Shown in pieces: positions 22,324 to 31,446 of a DNA stretch of 33,964 bases (positions are counted from its first letter, which is position 1; every line of letters begins with the position of its first letter). The stretch covers positions 1 through 33,964 of the forward strand of contig JAKADO010000029.1 of NCBI GenBank assembly GCA_021820485.1, in the 5' to 3' direction. The position numbers and the translations under genes were made by a program. The DNA is from Bacillota bacterium. Its GTDB lineage: Bacteria; Bacillota; Sulfobacillia; Sulfobacillales; Sulfobacillaceae. The notes under the pieces are model-generated. The model saw nothing but the letters and a program-made list of their open reading frames with translations, was not told where the DNA came from and searched no databases.

Positions 22324-23460
22324 GTGATTGAGATTGAAGAGGTTGTCTTGCACCGTGTAACCATGCCCCTCCAAATGCGATTTGAGACGAGCTTCGGGGT
22401 GCAAACCGATCGGGATATTGTATTGGTGGAACTGCAGAGTCGGGATGGCTCTGTCGGATGGGGCGAGAGCGTTGCCCTTCGGCGGCCTTTATACAATGAA
22501 GAAACGACCGATAGTGTGGAAGCCTTTATCCGCAACGAACTGGTGCCTGTGCTGTTGGGCGGGAAGTTCGACCATCCCAGGAATTTCAATGCCTCCATCA
22601 AGCATTTGCACGGCAATCGGATGGCCAAGTATGCAGTGGAGTCGGCGCTGTGGGACATCCAAGCCCAACAGCAGGGGGTACCGCTGGCCACGCTCATCGG
22701 GGGGACCAAATCTCAGGTCGACGTGGGCGTAAGTCTCGGAATCAGCCCCATTCCCGAACTCCTCGAGGAGGTCAGGGACTACGTGAACCAAGGGTACCGG
22801 CGGATCAAAGTCAAAGTGAAACCGGGCTGGGACGTCGAGCCGCTGGATGCGATCCGGCAAGCCTTTCCGGATATCCCCTTGATGGTGGACGCCAACACTG
22901 CCTATGGTCCCGAGCATGAAGAGCTCATGGCCAAGCTTGACCAATATGAATTGATGATGATTGAGCAGCCGTTTCCCGAAGAGGCATGGGAACTCTATGC
23001 GCGTGTCCAAGCCGCAATGCGGACTCCCTTGTGTCTGGACGAATCGATTCACACCGTGTCGGACGCCGAACAAGCCATCCGGCTTAAGGCGTGCCGCATC
23101 ATCAACGTGAAGCTGGGCCGCATCGGGGGCATTGAAGCGGCGCTGGACTTGGCGGAAGTCGCGGGCCGGGCCGGCATTCAATTGTGGTGCGGCGGCATGC
23201 TTGAGACCGGTATCGGCCGCGCTTACAACGTGGCCATTGCCACGTTGTCCACGTTTACCCTGCCCGGCGACACGGCGGCCAGTCGGCGGTACTGGAACCC
23301 CGACATTATCGACCCGGAAGTCACGGTCGACAACGGGCAAATCACGGTTCCGAGCCGTCCAGGGATTGGCTACCGCGTCAACGAGCATCAGGTGGCCCGC
23401 TATCAGCGGTATCAAGTCCACTTCCGCCGCCATGGCGGGGAGGTGTCCTTCCATGAATAA
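22324..23460 (+). CDS. MenC/N-succinylamino-acid racemase-type enolase (copy 2)
   Basis: The 378-aa enolase is clearly related to the one at 18454. Catalytic positions are K162 and K164 (IKVKVK), D189 (VDANTAY), E214 (MIEQP), D239 (CLDESI) and K263 (NVKLGRIGG), and WCGGMLETGIGRA is conserved. The product overlaps the next gene, an N-acyl-D-amino-acid deacylase, by 8 nt. Racemase plus D-deacylase makes a coherent route: interconversion of N-acyl-L and N-acyl-D amino acids followed by release of the D-amino acid. The GTG start follows GAGG by 4 nt. OSBS activity cannot be excluded from sequence alone. Confidence 0.86.
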   Translation: MIEIEEVVLHRVTMPLQMRFETSFGVQTDRDIVLVELQSRDGSVGWGESVALRRPLYNEETTDSVEAFIRNELVPVLLGGKFDHPRNFNASIKHLHGNRMAKYAVESALWDIQAQQQGVPLATLIGGTKSQVDVGVSLGISPIPELLEEVRDYVNQGYRRIKVKVKPGWDVEPLDAIRQAFPDIPLMVDANTAYGPEHEELMAKLDQYELMMIEQPFPEEAWELYARVQAAMRTPLCLDESIHTVSDAEQAIRLKACRIINVKLGRIGGIEAALDLAEVAGRAGIQLWCGGMLETGIGRAYNVAIATLSTFTLPGDTAASRRYWNPDIIDPEVTVDNGQITVPSRPGIGYRVNEHQVARYQRYQVHFRRHGGEVSFHE

Positions 23461-25042
23461 GGGCCGAACGATTTTCTCGGATGCCACCGTCATTGATGGG
23501 ACAGGCTCTCCCCGATTTCGAGGGGATTTGTGGGTCCAGGCGGGCCGCGTTGTAGAAATCGCTCCGGTGGCTGAAACGCATCCCGCAGGCTGGGAGGTCA
23601 TTCCGGTTGGGGGAAAGGTGGTGGCCCCCGGATTCATTGATGTCCATTCGCATGCGGACAATGCCGCGTTCCTGCCGGACCCCGATCTGTCCAAAATCTG
23701 TCAAGGGGTGACAACGGAGGTGACGGGAAATTGCGGCGAAAGTTTGGCGCCGCGAACCGAGGCCTTCATGACGGACTTGGCTGAGTATACCGAACGGCTC
23801 TTTCCTCCGACGGTTTGGCGCGGACAAGGCTTCGCTGAGTTTTGGGACCAAGCAGAGGCCCGGGGATTGATGACAAACGTGGCGCCCTTGGTTGGGCAGG
23901 GCACACTCCGGATTCTCGCGATGGGGCTCGAAGAGCGACGAGCCAGCGATGCGGAGCGCCGGCTGATGCGAGATGCATTGCGACGGGCATTGGATGAGGG
24001 AGCGTTTGGACTCTCCACGGGACTCATTTATCCGCCGGGTGTCTTTACCGCCACGGATGAAATCATTGACCTGGCGAGTTGCCTGGATGGTCGGATCTAC
24101 GCAACCCATATGCGCAATGAATCGGACTTGCTCGTCGAGAGCGTCCAGGAGGCCTTGACCATCGGGAAGGAATCAGGGTGCCGCGTACAAATTTCCCATC
24201 ATAAGGCGAGTGGTCCTCAAAACTGGGGCAAAACCACAACCACGCTTGAGCTGGTGATGGAGGCCAGGCAGGCCGGTCAAGACGTGCGGTTGGACGTCTA
24301 TCCCTACACCGCATCCTCGACCGTGCTGACGTCCTGTCTTCCCCCTTGGGTGGAAGCTGGTGGCCAAGCGGCCGTTCTCAGGCGTTTGCAGGATTCCGGC
24401 GAACGGCGCCGCATCTACGACGACATCGAAAAGGGGCTTCCGGGATGGGAAAATGAGTTCGGTCACATGGGGTCGGATGTCATCCTGATTAGTTCGACAC
24501 GGGATCACCGCTACGAAGGGCGTACGTTGACGGAAGTGGCGCAGGAATTGCACGTAGACCCGATCGCGGCTATGATGCGCTTACTGGTCGAGAATGAGCT
24601 CCGTGTGAGCATGATTCTGTTCAGCATGGATGAGAGCGACCTGCGTCGGGTCATGACGTTCCCTTGGACGATGATTGGGTCGGATGGCCTGCCGCCGGGC
24701 AGTGGCGGCAAACCGCACCCACGACTCTTTGGCACGTTTCCGCGGGTGCTTGGTCAGTATGTCCGTGATGAGGAATGGATGAATCTCGAGACGGCCGTTT
24801 ACAAGATGACGGGTCTTCCTGCGGACACTTTTGGATTGAGCGATCGGGGTGTCATTCGGCCCGGTGCAGTGGCCGACTTGGTGATTTTTGATTCGGAAGC
24901 CATCGAAGACATGGGGCGCTACGCCGCCGACGCGGCATTGCCTGAGGGCATTAAGGCGGTGTACCTGCAGGGCGAGTGTGTGGTCGAGCAGGGCCGGTAT
25001 TTAGGAGCAAAGCGGGGCCAGCGCTTAAAGCCGATGGCTTGA
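23453..25042 (+). CDS. N-acyl-D-amino-acid deacylase (D-aminoacylase family)
   Basis: The 529-aa amidohydrolase-superfamily enzyme has the zinc motif H65-S-H67 (FIDVHSHAD), the Cys of the D-aminoacylase site in TGNCGESLAP (C94), and downstream histidines in YATHMRNES and QISHHKASG. The C-terminal beta-sandwich segment (GVIRPGAVADLVIFD, about residues 452-470) completes the fold. Family members hydrolyse N-acyl-D-amino acids to D-amino acid plus the carboxylate. ATG 23453 has GGGGAGGTG upstream and overlaps the racemase-type enolase, so the two proteins are translationally coupled. It is the main evidence that this locus handles N-acyl or D-amino acids. Confidence 0.9.
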   Translation: MNKGRTIFSDATVIDGTGSPRFRGDLWVQAGRVVEIAPVAETHPAGWEVIPVGGKVVAPGFIDVHSHADNAAFLPDPDLSKICQGVTTEVTGNCGESLAPRTEAFMTDLAEYTERLFPPTVWRGQGFAEFWDQAEARGLMTNVAPLVGQGTLRILAMGLEERRASDAERRLMRDALRRALDEGAFGLSTGLIYPPGVFTATDEIIDLASCLDGRIYATHMRNESDLLVESVQEALTIGKESGCRVQISHHKASGPQNWGKTTTTLELVMEARQAGQDVRLDVYPYTASSTVLTSCLPPWVEAGGQAAVLRRLQDSGERRRIYDDIEKGLPGWENEFGHMGSDVILISSTRDHRYEGRTLTEVAQELHVDPIAAMMRLLVENELRVSMILFSMDESDLRRVMTFPWTMIGSDGLPPGSGGKPHPRLFGTFPRVLGQYVRDEEWMNLETAVYKMTGLPADTFGLSDRGVIRPGAVADLVIFDSEAIEDMGRYAADAALPEGIKAVYLQGECVVEQGRYLGAKRGQRLKPMA

Positions 25043-25182
25043 CGAGGCATCGCGAACGCGTAAGGCGTGCGCCGGGGCTGGCGATCACTGATTCGCAGGT
25101 TCATTGTTGCGATAGAGACCGGAAAGCCGCTTTGGCGGATGCGGACCCGGGCATCCTGAAGATCGATAGTGGGGGGAGAGTT

Positions 25183-26880
25183 ATGTCTTTTGAAGGGACC
25201 GGCGCTGAGATCCTGGTTGAAGCGCTGCGCCGTGCCGAGGTAAAATTCATTTTCGGTGTGCCTGGAGATACGGGAGTCGCCTTATACGATGCGTTGGCCC
25301 GCCAACAGGAGGTGCGCCACGTTTTGGCGCGCGATGAGCGGTCTGCCGCGTCCATGGCGGACGCCTATGCGCGCGTGACCCGGCAGGTGGGCGTCGTCGA
25401 AGCATCAAGCGGCGGTGGTGCCACGTTCTTGGTTGGAGGACTCGGCGAACCTTATGCCGCCTCGGTTCCGATGCTGGTCATCACATCGGACATTCATCGA
25501 TCCAGTCGAGGCTCCAGCGCCATCACCGAAATCGATCAACAAAAATTGTTCTCCGCGGTGACCAAAGCTCAGCTCCTGGTGGAGTCGGCCCGCGACATCG
25601 CCGATCAGCTTCACCAGGCGTTGTCCCTTGCCGTGTCAGGGCGACCGGGCCCGGTGAGTCTCATCATCCCGGAGGACGTATTCGAAGAACGCGCCAGCAT
25701 CTCTGGGGCGCTCTCTCGAGCCCGCATCAGAGTGACGACACCCCCAGATGATGCGGCACTGAATCGCGCGGTCGCACTCCTTGACCGCGCTTCCCGGCCG
25801 GCATTGGTGGCCGGGTCGGGGGTGCATCTCTCCGGCGCATGGCAGGAGCTCTTGGACTTGGCCGAGAAGCTAAACGCTCCCGTGGCCACTACCATTCATG
25901 GCAAAGGCGCCTTCCCAGAATCTCATCCCTTGAGTCTGGGTGTTGTTGGCGCCAACGGGGCTCACGACTATGCCAACGAGTACTTGCATCAGGCGGATGT
26001 GGTGGTGTTCGTCGGCACCCGGGCGAACTCGACCGATACGGATGGATTTCGCTCGCCGGACCGGACCAAGGTTCAGGCGATACATATCGACATGGATCCC
26101 GATCGAGCCGGCAAGAATTATACGAATGGCATCCCTTTGATTGGCGATGCTGCTGCGTTGCTCGCGGACTTGTATGGGCGAGTAAAACCGGACGAACGGC
26201 GAGGTCAGTCCATACGCACGTGGATTGCCGCCCGGCAGGCTGCGTTTTGTGAGCAGCGCGCCGAACCCCCGCTACGTGGGCTCGATCCGCGCCGGGTAGT
26301 CGAGCTCGTCCAACACCGAACCGGTGCCCGAGCCATTGTGGTGGGGGATGCCGGCACGCCGACGCCCTACCTGTCCTCCTATTGGGTTTCGGCCGGTTTT
26401 GGCCGCGATGTGGTGTTGCCGCGGGGGCACGGGGCCATGGGATTTGCAATTCCAGCCGCACTGGGCATGGCGCTTGGGAAGCCGGAACGCCTAGTTGTCA
26501 GTTTTACGACGGATGGCAGTTTTGGCATGGCCTGTGGGGAACTGGAGACTCTGGCCCGCTTGGGTCTGCCCATCATTGTGGTGCACTTTTCCAATGGGTC
26601 CTTGGGTTGGATTAAGTCGTTGCAGCATTTCTTCATGGAGAGGCGCTATTTCGGGGTCGACTTCGGGGCCGTCGATGCGGTTGGCGTGGCCCGCGGATTT
26701 GGGCTCGAGGGAGAGCGGGTCTCGTCGATGGATGAGTTAGACCAAGCGCTGACGGCCGCCATGAGAGCTGATGGGCCGTATTTCATCGACGTGCCCGTCC
26801 CCGAGGAATTTGAGCTGTTGCCGCCTGTGGCTCCGTGGCAGGCCGCCCTGCTCGGCCAAGGCGGACGACCCGTGTATTAG
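25183..26880 (+). CDS. Thiamine-diphosphate-dependent enzyme (acetolactate synthase/decarboxylase superfamily)
   Basis: The 565-aa protein has the three-domain layout of POX/ALS-type ThDP enzymes. The Pyr domain (about 1-170) carries the activating Glu E52 in ARDERSAASMADAYAR. A Rossmann-like middle domain spans about 195-335. The PP domain includes GHGAMGFAIPAALG and the metal-binding TDGSF (D444) to FSNGSLG motif. The substrate is not fixed by these motifs: acetolactate synthase, an oxo-acid decarboxylase or a carboligase are possible. GGGGGGAGAG precedes the ATG. It is 140 nt after the deacylase on the same strand and convergent with the FAH gene. Confidence 0.85.
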   Translation: MSFEGTGAEILVEALRRAEVKFIFGVPGDTGVALYDALARQQEVRHVLARDERSAASMADAYARVTRQVGVVEASSGGGATFLVGGLGEPYAASVPMLVITSDIHRSSRGSSAITEIDQQKLFSAVTKAQLLVESARDIADQLHQALSLAVSGRPGPVSLIIPEDVFEERASISGALSRARIRVTTPPDDAALNRAVALLDRASRPALVAGSGVHLSGAWQELLDLAEKLNAPVATTIHGKGAFPESHPLSLGVVGANGAHDYANEYLHQADVVVFVGTRANSTDTDGFRSPDRTKVQAIHIDMDPDRAGKNYTNGIPLIGDAAALLADLYGRVKPDERRGQSIRTWIAARQAAFCEQRAEPPLRGLDPRRVVELVQHRTGARAIVVGDAGTPTPYLSSYWVSAGFGRDVVLPRGHGAMGFAIPAALGMALGKPERLVVSFTTDGSFGMACGELETLARLGLPIIVVHFSNGSLGWIKSLQHFFMERRYFGVDFGAVDAVGVARGFGLEGERVSSMDELDQALTAAMRADGPYFIDVPVPEEFELLPPVAPWQAALLGQGGRPVY

Positions 26881-26902
26881 TAAGAAGGCTTTGCCAACTG
26901 TA

Positions 26903-26938
26903 GGGAGTGGCCAGCGAAATGATTTCGTCGGCCACCCC
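26903..26938. terminator. Hairpin between convergent genes
   Basis: GTGGCC (26907-26912) pairs with GGCCAC (26930-26935), and inside it CGAAA (26915-26919) pairs with TTTCG (26923-26927). A GGG/CCC extension lies outside. It probably ends the ThDP gene and perhaps the opposing operon. No long T-run is present. Confidence 0.5.
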
Positions 26939-27003
26939 GTGCTCTTTGTTTGCCTAGACCTCTTGGCCGCTGGAACACTGCGCTTGTGAACCGCCGGGCC
27001 AGA

Positions 27004-27831
27004 TCAGCCAATATGGGTGGTGAGTTCCCCGAGTCCCGCGACGGCCACCGTCACCGTCTCGCCGGGACTTAGCCATTGGCGGGCGGCGGGGTCCTGTCCC
27101 ATGATGACCCCCTCGGGAGTGCCGGTAAAGATGAGGTCGCCGGGCTGGAGTGTAATGTAACGCGAAATGTAGCTAATGAGAAACCGGCAGGAGAAAATCA
27201 TCTGATCGGTGTTGGAATGTTGAACAAGTTGTCCATTGCGATACCCGCGAATTTCCAGATGATCGGGATCCGCGATTTCGTCGGCGGTCACGACATAGGG
27301 GCCTAGCGGTGCGAGCCCGTCCGCCGCTTTGCCCAAGAGCCACTGAGAGGTCCGAAACTGCAAATCCCGAGCGGAGAGATCATTGCCGTTGGTGTAGCCC
27401 AGCACATAGTCCAAGGCATCCCGCTCACTGACGTTGTGGGCCTCACGTCCCATCACAATCACCAGTTCGGACTCATAGTCGAACTGCTGGCTGTCTCCGG
27501 GAGCTGACACAGTGGCACCGTCCCCCACTAAGCTGTTGGCGTACTTATTGAACAACACCGGATGCGTGGGCACGTCGAAGTGGCCTTCGGCGATGTGGGG
27601 ACTGTAATTGAGACCGACGCAAATGATTTTCTGCGGGTCGGGCACTGGCGGCAAGAGACGATGCTGTTCCAGCGGCTGCCGGCCTCCGTCTTTCGCCTGG
27701 CGAGCCAGTTCTTTCAAATCCACTGTCTGGTTGAGCAGGTCGGCCATGCTCCTCCCGGTGGTGTGCAAGCCTCCTTCTGCCACAATGGCCAGCTCTTGAT
27801 GATGGTTCACCTCAACCGTAGCCAGTTTCAT
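27004..27831 (-). CDS. Fumarylacetoacetate hydrolase (FAH) family protein
   Basis: The 275-aa protein matches FAH-fold enzymes: ICVGLNYSPHIAEGH (about 75-89), the metal ligands in FDYESELVIVMGRE, then YTNGNDLSARDLQ, GKAADGLAPLGPYVV and FTGTPEGVIMG. Family members cleave or decarboxylate beta-oxo acids, including fumarylpyruvate hydrolases and FAHD1-like oxaloacetate decarboxylases. ATG 27831 was chosen because AGGAGG lies 9 nt upstream. The ORF-extending ATG seven codons earlier contains that site. It follows a D-tartrate-dehydratase-like gene by 13 nt. Dehydration of tartrate yields oxaloacetate, so an oxaloacetate-decarboxylating role is attractive but unproven. Confidence 0.88.
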   Translation of the reverse strand: MKLATVEVNHHQELAIVAEGGLHTTGRSMADLLNQTVDLKELARQAKDGGRQPLEQHRLLPPVPDPQKIICVGLNYSPHIAEGHFDVPTHPVLFNKYANSLVGDGATVSAPGDSQQFDYESELVIVMGREAHNVSERDALDYVLGYTNGNDLSARDLQFRTSQWLLGKAADGLAPLGPYVVTADEIADPDHLEIRGYRNGQLVQHSNTDQMIFSCRFLISYISRYITLQPGDLIFTGTPEGVIMGQDPAARQWLSPGETVTVAVAGLGELTTHIG

Positions 27832-27844
27832 CCCGATATTCCTC

Positions 27845-29014
27845 CTATTCATGCACGGATTTCAACAATGCATAGAGTGCCGCTTTATGTTCGAACCCAA
27901 TCCCTGGCGTGTCCGGGAGACGGACGTAGCCATCCACTATGTGATATCCGTCGGCAAAGCCGCCAAACGGCTGAAACACACCGGGATACGACTCGTTTCC
28001 GCCTAAACCCAAACCAGCGGCCAAATGGAGCGACAACTGATGGCCGCCGTGGGGAATGACCCGCCGCGGCGACCAGCCCTGCTCCTTCAACACGGAGAGA
28101 GTGCGAAGATATTCCACCACACCATAGCTTAACGCACAATCGAACTGGAGATAGTCGTGCTGGGGATGCATTCCGCCATAACGGAGCAGATTGCGGACGT
28201 CTTGGTGCGAGAATAGATTCTCTCCGGTAGCCATGGGGCCGGGATAGTACTGGCTCAGGGCAGCCTGCAGCGCGTAATCAAGGGGATCGCCTGCCTCCTC
28301 ATACCAAAAGAGTCGGTAAGGGGCCAGAGCATCAGCATAAGCGGTGGCCGTAGGGAGGTCAAAGCGGCCGTTGGCGTCCACCGCCAACCGCCCGCCATCG
28401 CCGTCCAGCACTTGAATCACCGCCTCGACACGGCGCACATCCTCGGCAAGGTCAACCCCTCCAATCTTCATCTTGACCACGCGGTAGCCCATATCCAGGT
28501 ATGCCCGCATTTCGTCCCGCAGTGCCTCGAGTCCCTTGCCGGGCTGATAATAGCCGCCGGCAGCATAGACAAACACCCGATCGTCCACGGGTCCGTCACC
28601 GAATTGTTCGGCCAAGAGGCGATAGAGCGGCTTTTGAGCAATCTTCGCCACGGCGTCCCAGATGGCCATGTCCAAGACCCCGACGGCGACCGAGCGCTCG
28701 CCATGGCCGCCGGGTTTTTCTCCCGTCATGAGAACAGTCCAGATGCGATGCGGATCGAGATTGTCTCCGGCGTCGTTCATTAAGGACGCCGGCTCGGCCG
28801 CCAGGAGGCGGGGAATGAAGCGCTCCCGCAGAAGCCCGCCCGCCCCATAACGCCCGTTGGAATTGAAGCCGTAGCCCACTATCGGCCGTCCGTCGCGCAC
28901 TGCGTCGGTCACTACCGCAACGACGGATGCCGTCATCGTGGAAAAGTCAATGTAGGCATTGCGGATATTGGATCGGATGGGAACGGTCTTTTCGTAAATT
29001 GCTGTGATGCGCAT
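27845..29014 (-). CDS. D(-)-tartrate dehydratase-like enolase-superfamily enzyme
   Basis: The 389-aa protein belongs to the mandelate-racemase branch and closely resembles D-tartrate dehydratase (TarD). Visible marks are VVKMKIGG (catalytic KxK), AVDANGRFD, WYEEAGDPLDYALQAALSQ, MATGENLFS, LQFDCALSYGVVEYLRTL and the catalytic His in VIPHGGHQLSLH. TarD removes water from D-tartrate to give oxaloacetate. The gene sits downstream of a complete Liv-type transporter and upstream of an FAH-family gene on one strand, which suggests a hydroxy-diacid uptake and breakdown operon. A related aldarate substrate cannot be excluded. Confidence 0.85.
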   Translation of the reverse strand: MRITAIYEKTVPIRSNIRNAYIDFSTMTASVVAVVTDAVRDGRPIVGYGFNSNGRYGAGGLLRERFIPRLLAAEPASLMNDAGDNLDPHRIWTVLMTGEKPGGHGERSVAVGVLDMAIWDAVAKIAQKPLYRLLAEQFGDGPVDDRVFVYAAGGYYQPGKGLEALRDEMRAYLDMGYRVVKMKIGGVDLAEDVRRVEAVIQVLDGDGGRLAVDANGRFDLPTATAYADALAPYRLFWYEEAGDPLDYALQAALSQYYPGPMATGENLFSHQDVRNLLRYGGMHPQHDYLQFDCALSYGVVEYLRTLSVLKEQGWSPRRVIPHGGHQLSLHLAAGLGLGGNESYPGVFQPFGGFADGYHIVDGYVRLPDTPGIGFEHKAALYALLKSVHE

Positions 29015-29052
29015 GCCGCACCGCCTTTCTCCGATGGCTGGAAGGAAGAAAC

Positions 29053-29076
29053 GCAGCCCGCCGGACGACGGGCTGC
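29053..29076 (-). terminator. Hairpin between livF and the dehydratase gene
   Basis: GCAGCCCG pairs with CGGGCTGC (29076-29069 with 29060-29053 on the minus strand), followed by GTTTCTTCC. It is a moderate terminator or attenuator within the operon and may lower expression of the two downstream enzymes. Confidence 0.45.
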
Positions 29077-29079
29077 CGA

Positions 29080-29793
29080 TTAAACCGCGTCGACGCCGAA
29101 ATAGGCGCGCCGAATGGCATCGTTTGTTTGCAACTCGTCCACGGTGCCGCTGAAGATGATGCGCCCGGAATCCAACACGTAGACCCGTGTGGCGACTTCC
29201 AGAAACTTAATGTTCTGCTCGGCGATAAGAAAGGCCATGTTCCGCCCCTCAAGGTTTTTGACAAGGCGCAATATCTCCGTCACGAGAAGCGGCGAGAGGC
29301 CGGCCGAGGGTTCGTCCATCATCAACAGCTTGGGATCGCCCATGAGAGCCCTTGCCGCCGCAAGCATCTTTCGCTGGCCGCCACTGAGACTGGCGGCCGC
29401 TTCCATGCGCCGTTCCCTTAAAATCGGGAACTCCTTGAACATGGCCTCCATCTTGGATTTCAGTGCGTCGCGGGACGAAAAGTATCCACCGATGCGGAGG
29501 TTGTCCTCGACGGAGAGATCGGCGATGATCCCTACTTCCGACATGTACGCCATGCCGCGGCGGACGCGTCCGTCGGTGCGCAACCGGTCCACCGAGTGGC
29601 CATCGAACTCAATGGTGCCGCTCCAGAGCGGCAGGATCCCGATCAAGGACTTCAGCAGGGTGGTCTTTCCGGCACCGTTGGATCCCAGCACCACCACGCG
29701 TTCACCGGCTTTGACGTCTAAGGCTGCGTCCCAAAGAATCTGCAGCTGGTCATACCCGGTGTTCATTCCTTTCGCTCTCAGCAATGCGTCCAT
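29080..29793 (-). CDS. livF: Branched-chain-type ABC transporter ATPase LivF
   Basis: The 237-aa ATPase has Walker A GSNGAGKTT, signature LSGGQRKMLAAARAL, Walker B LLMMDEPSAGLSP and the LivF-typical switch IAEQN in place of the usual H-loop His context. It forms the ATPase pair with LivG in hydrophobic-amino-acid-type (HAAT) importers. It begins 2 nt after the livG stop and is the last transporter gene. HAAT systems also import aromatic acids, urea and other solutes, so its substrate need not be an amino acid. Confidence 0.93.
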   Translation of the reverse strand: MDALLRAKGMNTGYDQLQILWDAALDVKAGERVVVLGSNGAGKTTLLKSLIGILPLWSGTIEFDGHSVDRLRTDGRVRRGMAYMSEVGIIADLSVEDNLRIGGYFSSRDALKSKMEAMFKEFPILRERRMEAAASLSGGQRKMLAAARALMGDPKLLMMDEPSAGLSPLLVTEILRLVKNLEGRNMAFLIAEQNIKFLEVATRVYVLDSGRIIFSGTVDELQTNDAIRRAYFGVDAV

Positions 29794-29795
29794 GA

Positions 29796-30500
29796 CTACC
29801 CTCCCAAGTAGACTTCGACCACTGTCGCATCTTTTGCCGCAGCAGCCAAACTGCCCTCGAAGATCTCGCGTCCCGCATTCATCACAATCACCCGTTCCGC
29901 CAACTGATTGACGAAACCCATAAGGTGTTCCACCACCAACAACGCGACCCCTCGACTGGCCAATTCACGCAGTTTGCCGGCCAACTGACGAAGTTCCGCC
30001 GGATTCATACCGGCGGCCAACTCGTCGACCAACAACAGCTTGGGGGCCCCAGCCAAGGCTCGAGCAAGGTCCAGCAGCTTCTGCTGGCCGCTGTTGAGGG
30101 TGCTGGCCATGCGATCCCGCACATGGTCCATGCCTACGAAAGCCAGCGGATCGTCCACCAGCGGCGTGGCCGGATGAATGTTGCGGAGTGCGACGTCCAC
30201 GTTTTCCTCCACCGTCAGGGCCTTGAACGGCTTCGGGATCTGAAAGGTACGGTTAATGCCCAGCCGCGCCAGGGAGGACATGGACAGTCCATTGATGCGC
30301 TGCCCCTGGAAGAGGACCTCGCCCTCATCTGCCGGGTACAATCCAGACACGACATTGATGCAGGTGGTCTTTCCGGACCCGTTGGGGCCCACTAGAGCCA
30401 GGATTTCCCCGGGGCGAATGCTCAGGCTGACGCCGTCCAGCGCCCGAAAGCCTCCGAATTTCTTCACTACCTGCCGAACGTCGAGCACGCTCTCAGACAT
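29796..30500 (-). CDS. livG: Branched-chain-type ABC transporter ATPase LivG
   Basis: The 234-aa ATPase has Walker A GPNGSGKTT, the LivG-type NRTFQIPKPFKALTVEEN segment with the Q-loop, Walker B LLLVDELAAGM and the His switch VVEHLM. The ABC signature is unusual: LNSGQQKLLDLARAL replaces the normal LSxGQ form, and the Walker B is followed by Leu-Ala-Ala rather than Pro-x-x-Gly. The first position of the signature is thus changed while Ser-Gly-Gln is kept. It overlaps livM by 8 nt. It partners LivF in the same importer. Confidence 0.92.
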   Translation of the reverse strand: MSESVLDVRQVVKKFGGFRALDGVSLSIRPGEILALVGPNGSGKTTCINVVSGLYPADEGEVLFQGQRINGLSMSSLARLGINRTFQIPKPFKALTVEENVDVALRNIHPATPLVDDPLAFVGMDHVRDRMASTLNSGQQKLLDLARALAGAPKLLLVDELAAGMNPAELRQLAGKLRELASRGVALLVVEHLMGFVNQLAERVIVMNAGREIFEGSLAAAAKDATVVEVYLGG

Positions 30501-31446
30501 TCATGACCGCCCCCTTCCGCTCGGCATGACGGGACTTTCGGCGCCGGCCGATCAACGACATCACGCCGTTGGGCAAAAACAGCACCAGTCCCACAATCAG
30601 AAGCCCATAGACCAGTTGGAAGTACTGCGGGGTGGAAAAGCCGATCCAGTTGTAGAGGCCGTAGAGCACAACAGTGCCGATAATGGGGCCCCACACGGTG
30701 GCTCGTCCGCCAAACAGGGTGAAGACAATCGCGAAGATGCTGATATTCAGGTCAAACATGGTGCCGGGATAGAAGACCGAGATGTGCCAGGCGTATATGG
30801 CGCCAGCCAAGCCGGCGATAAAGGCGCTTGCCAGCCAAGCCAGGGTGCGGGTGCGCACAATATTCACGCCAGCCATGCCCGCGCTTACCGGATCATCGCG
30901 CAACGCCAACAGCGAAAATCCAAATGACGAGTGGCGCAGCCAAATGACAAACGTGACCGCCACCAGAACCAACACCAGCATTAGCCAATAGCTTAATGTG
31001 GCGTTGAAGACCGGAGCCAGATTAATGCCGTAAGGCCCGTTGGTGACGCTCTGCAAGTTGGGATTGGCGACCACGTTGTAGACAATTTCCGCTGCCGCCA
31101 AACTGCCAATGGCAAAGTACGCTCCTGATAGACGCAGCATCGGCAATAGGATGACGCTGATTAAGACGGCGATCACTCCGCCGGCCAGAATCGCGAGCAG
31201 AATCGGAAAATGCAGCTTAAGAACGACCACGGAGGCGCCATACGCACCCGCGCCAAAGAATCCTACATAGCCGAAGGGCAGATATCCGGTAAAGCCGTAT
31301 AAGACGTTAATCCCTTGCGCCAGTGCCAAAAACGCCATCATTTCGAAGAGTGTGGCCGGGTTGTTGAATACTGTATAGGGCCCCACGGCGAAGATGAGCA
31401 CCAACACCACCAGAGGGAGCCCCATGGAGCCCAGACGCTTAAGCAT
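30493..31446 (-). CDS. livM: Branched-chain-type ABC transporter permease LivM
   Basis: The 317-aa integral membrane protein has about nine hydrophobic helices and the BPD_transp_2 features of LivM, including LSGAYFAIGSLAAAEIVYNV (about residues 109-128) and the cytoplasmic coupling loop LALRDDPVSAGMAGVNIVRT (about 190-209). Its tail is basic (RRRKSRHAERK). It overlaps livH by 8 nt and livG by 8 nt. With LivH it forms the translocation path. Confidence 0.93.
   Translation of the reverse strand: MLKRLGSMGLPLVVLVLIFAVGPYTVFNNPATLFEMMAFLALAQGINVLYGFTGYLPFGYVGFFGAGAYGASVVVLKLHFPILLAILAGGVIAVLISVILLPMLRLSGAYFAIGSLAAAEIVYNVVANPNLQSVTNGPYGINLAPVFNATLSYWLMLVLVLVAVTFVIWLRHSSFGFSLLALRDDPVSAGMAGVNIVRTRTLAWLASAFIAGLAGAIYAWHISVFYPGTMFDLNISIFAIVFTLFGGRATVWGPIIGTVVLYGLYNWIGFSTPQYFQLVYGLLIVGLVLFLPNGVMSLIGRRRKSRHAERKGAVMNV

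Noticed and set aside
22489-23694. Long reverse frame (401 codons) across enolase copy 2 and the deacylase
   Set aside because: It is the shadow of two conserved overlapping genes, with His/Arg-rich composition and no domain.
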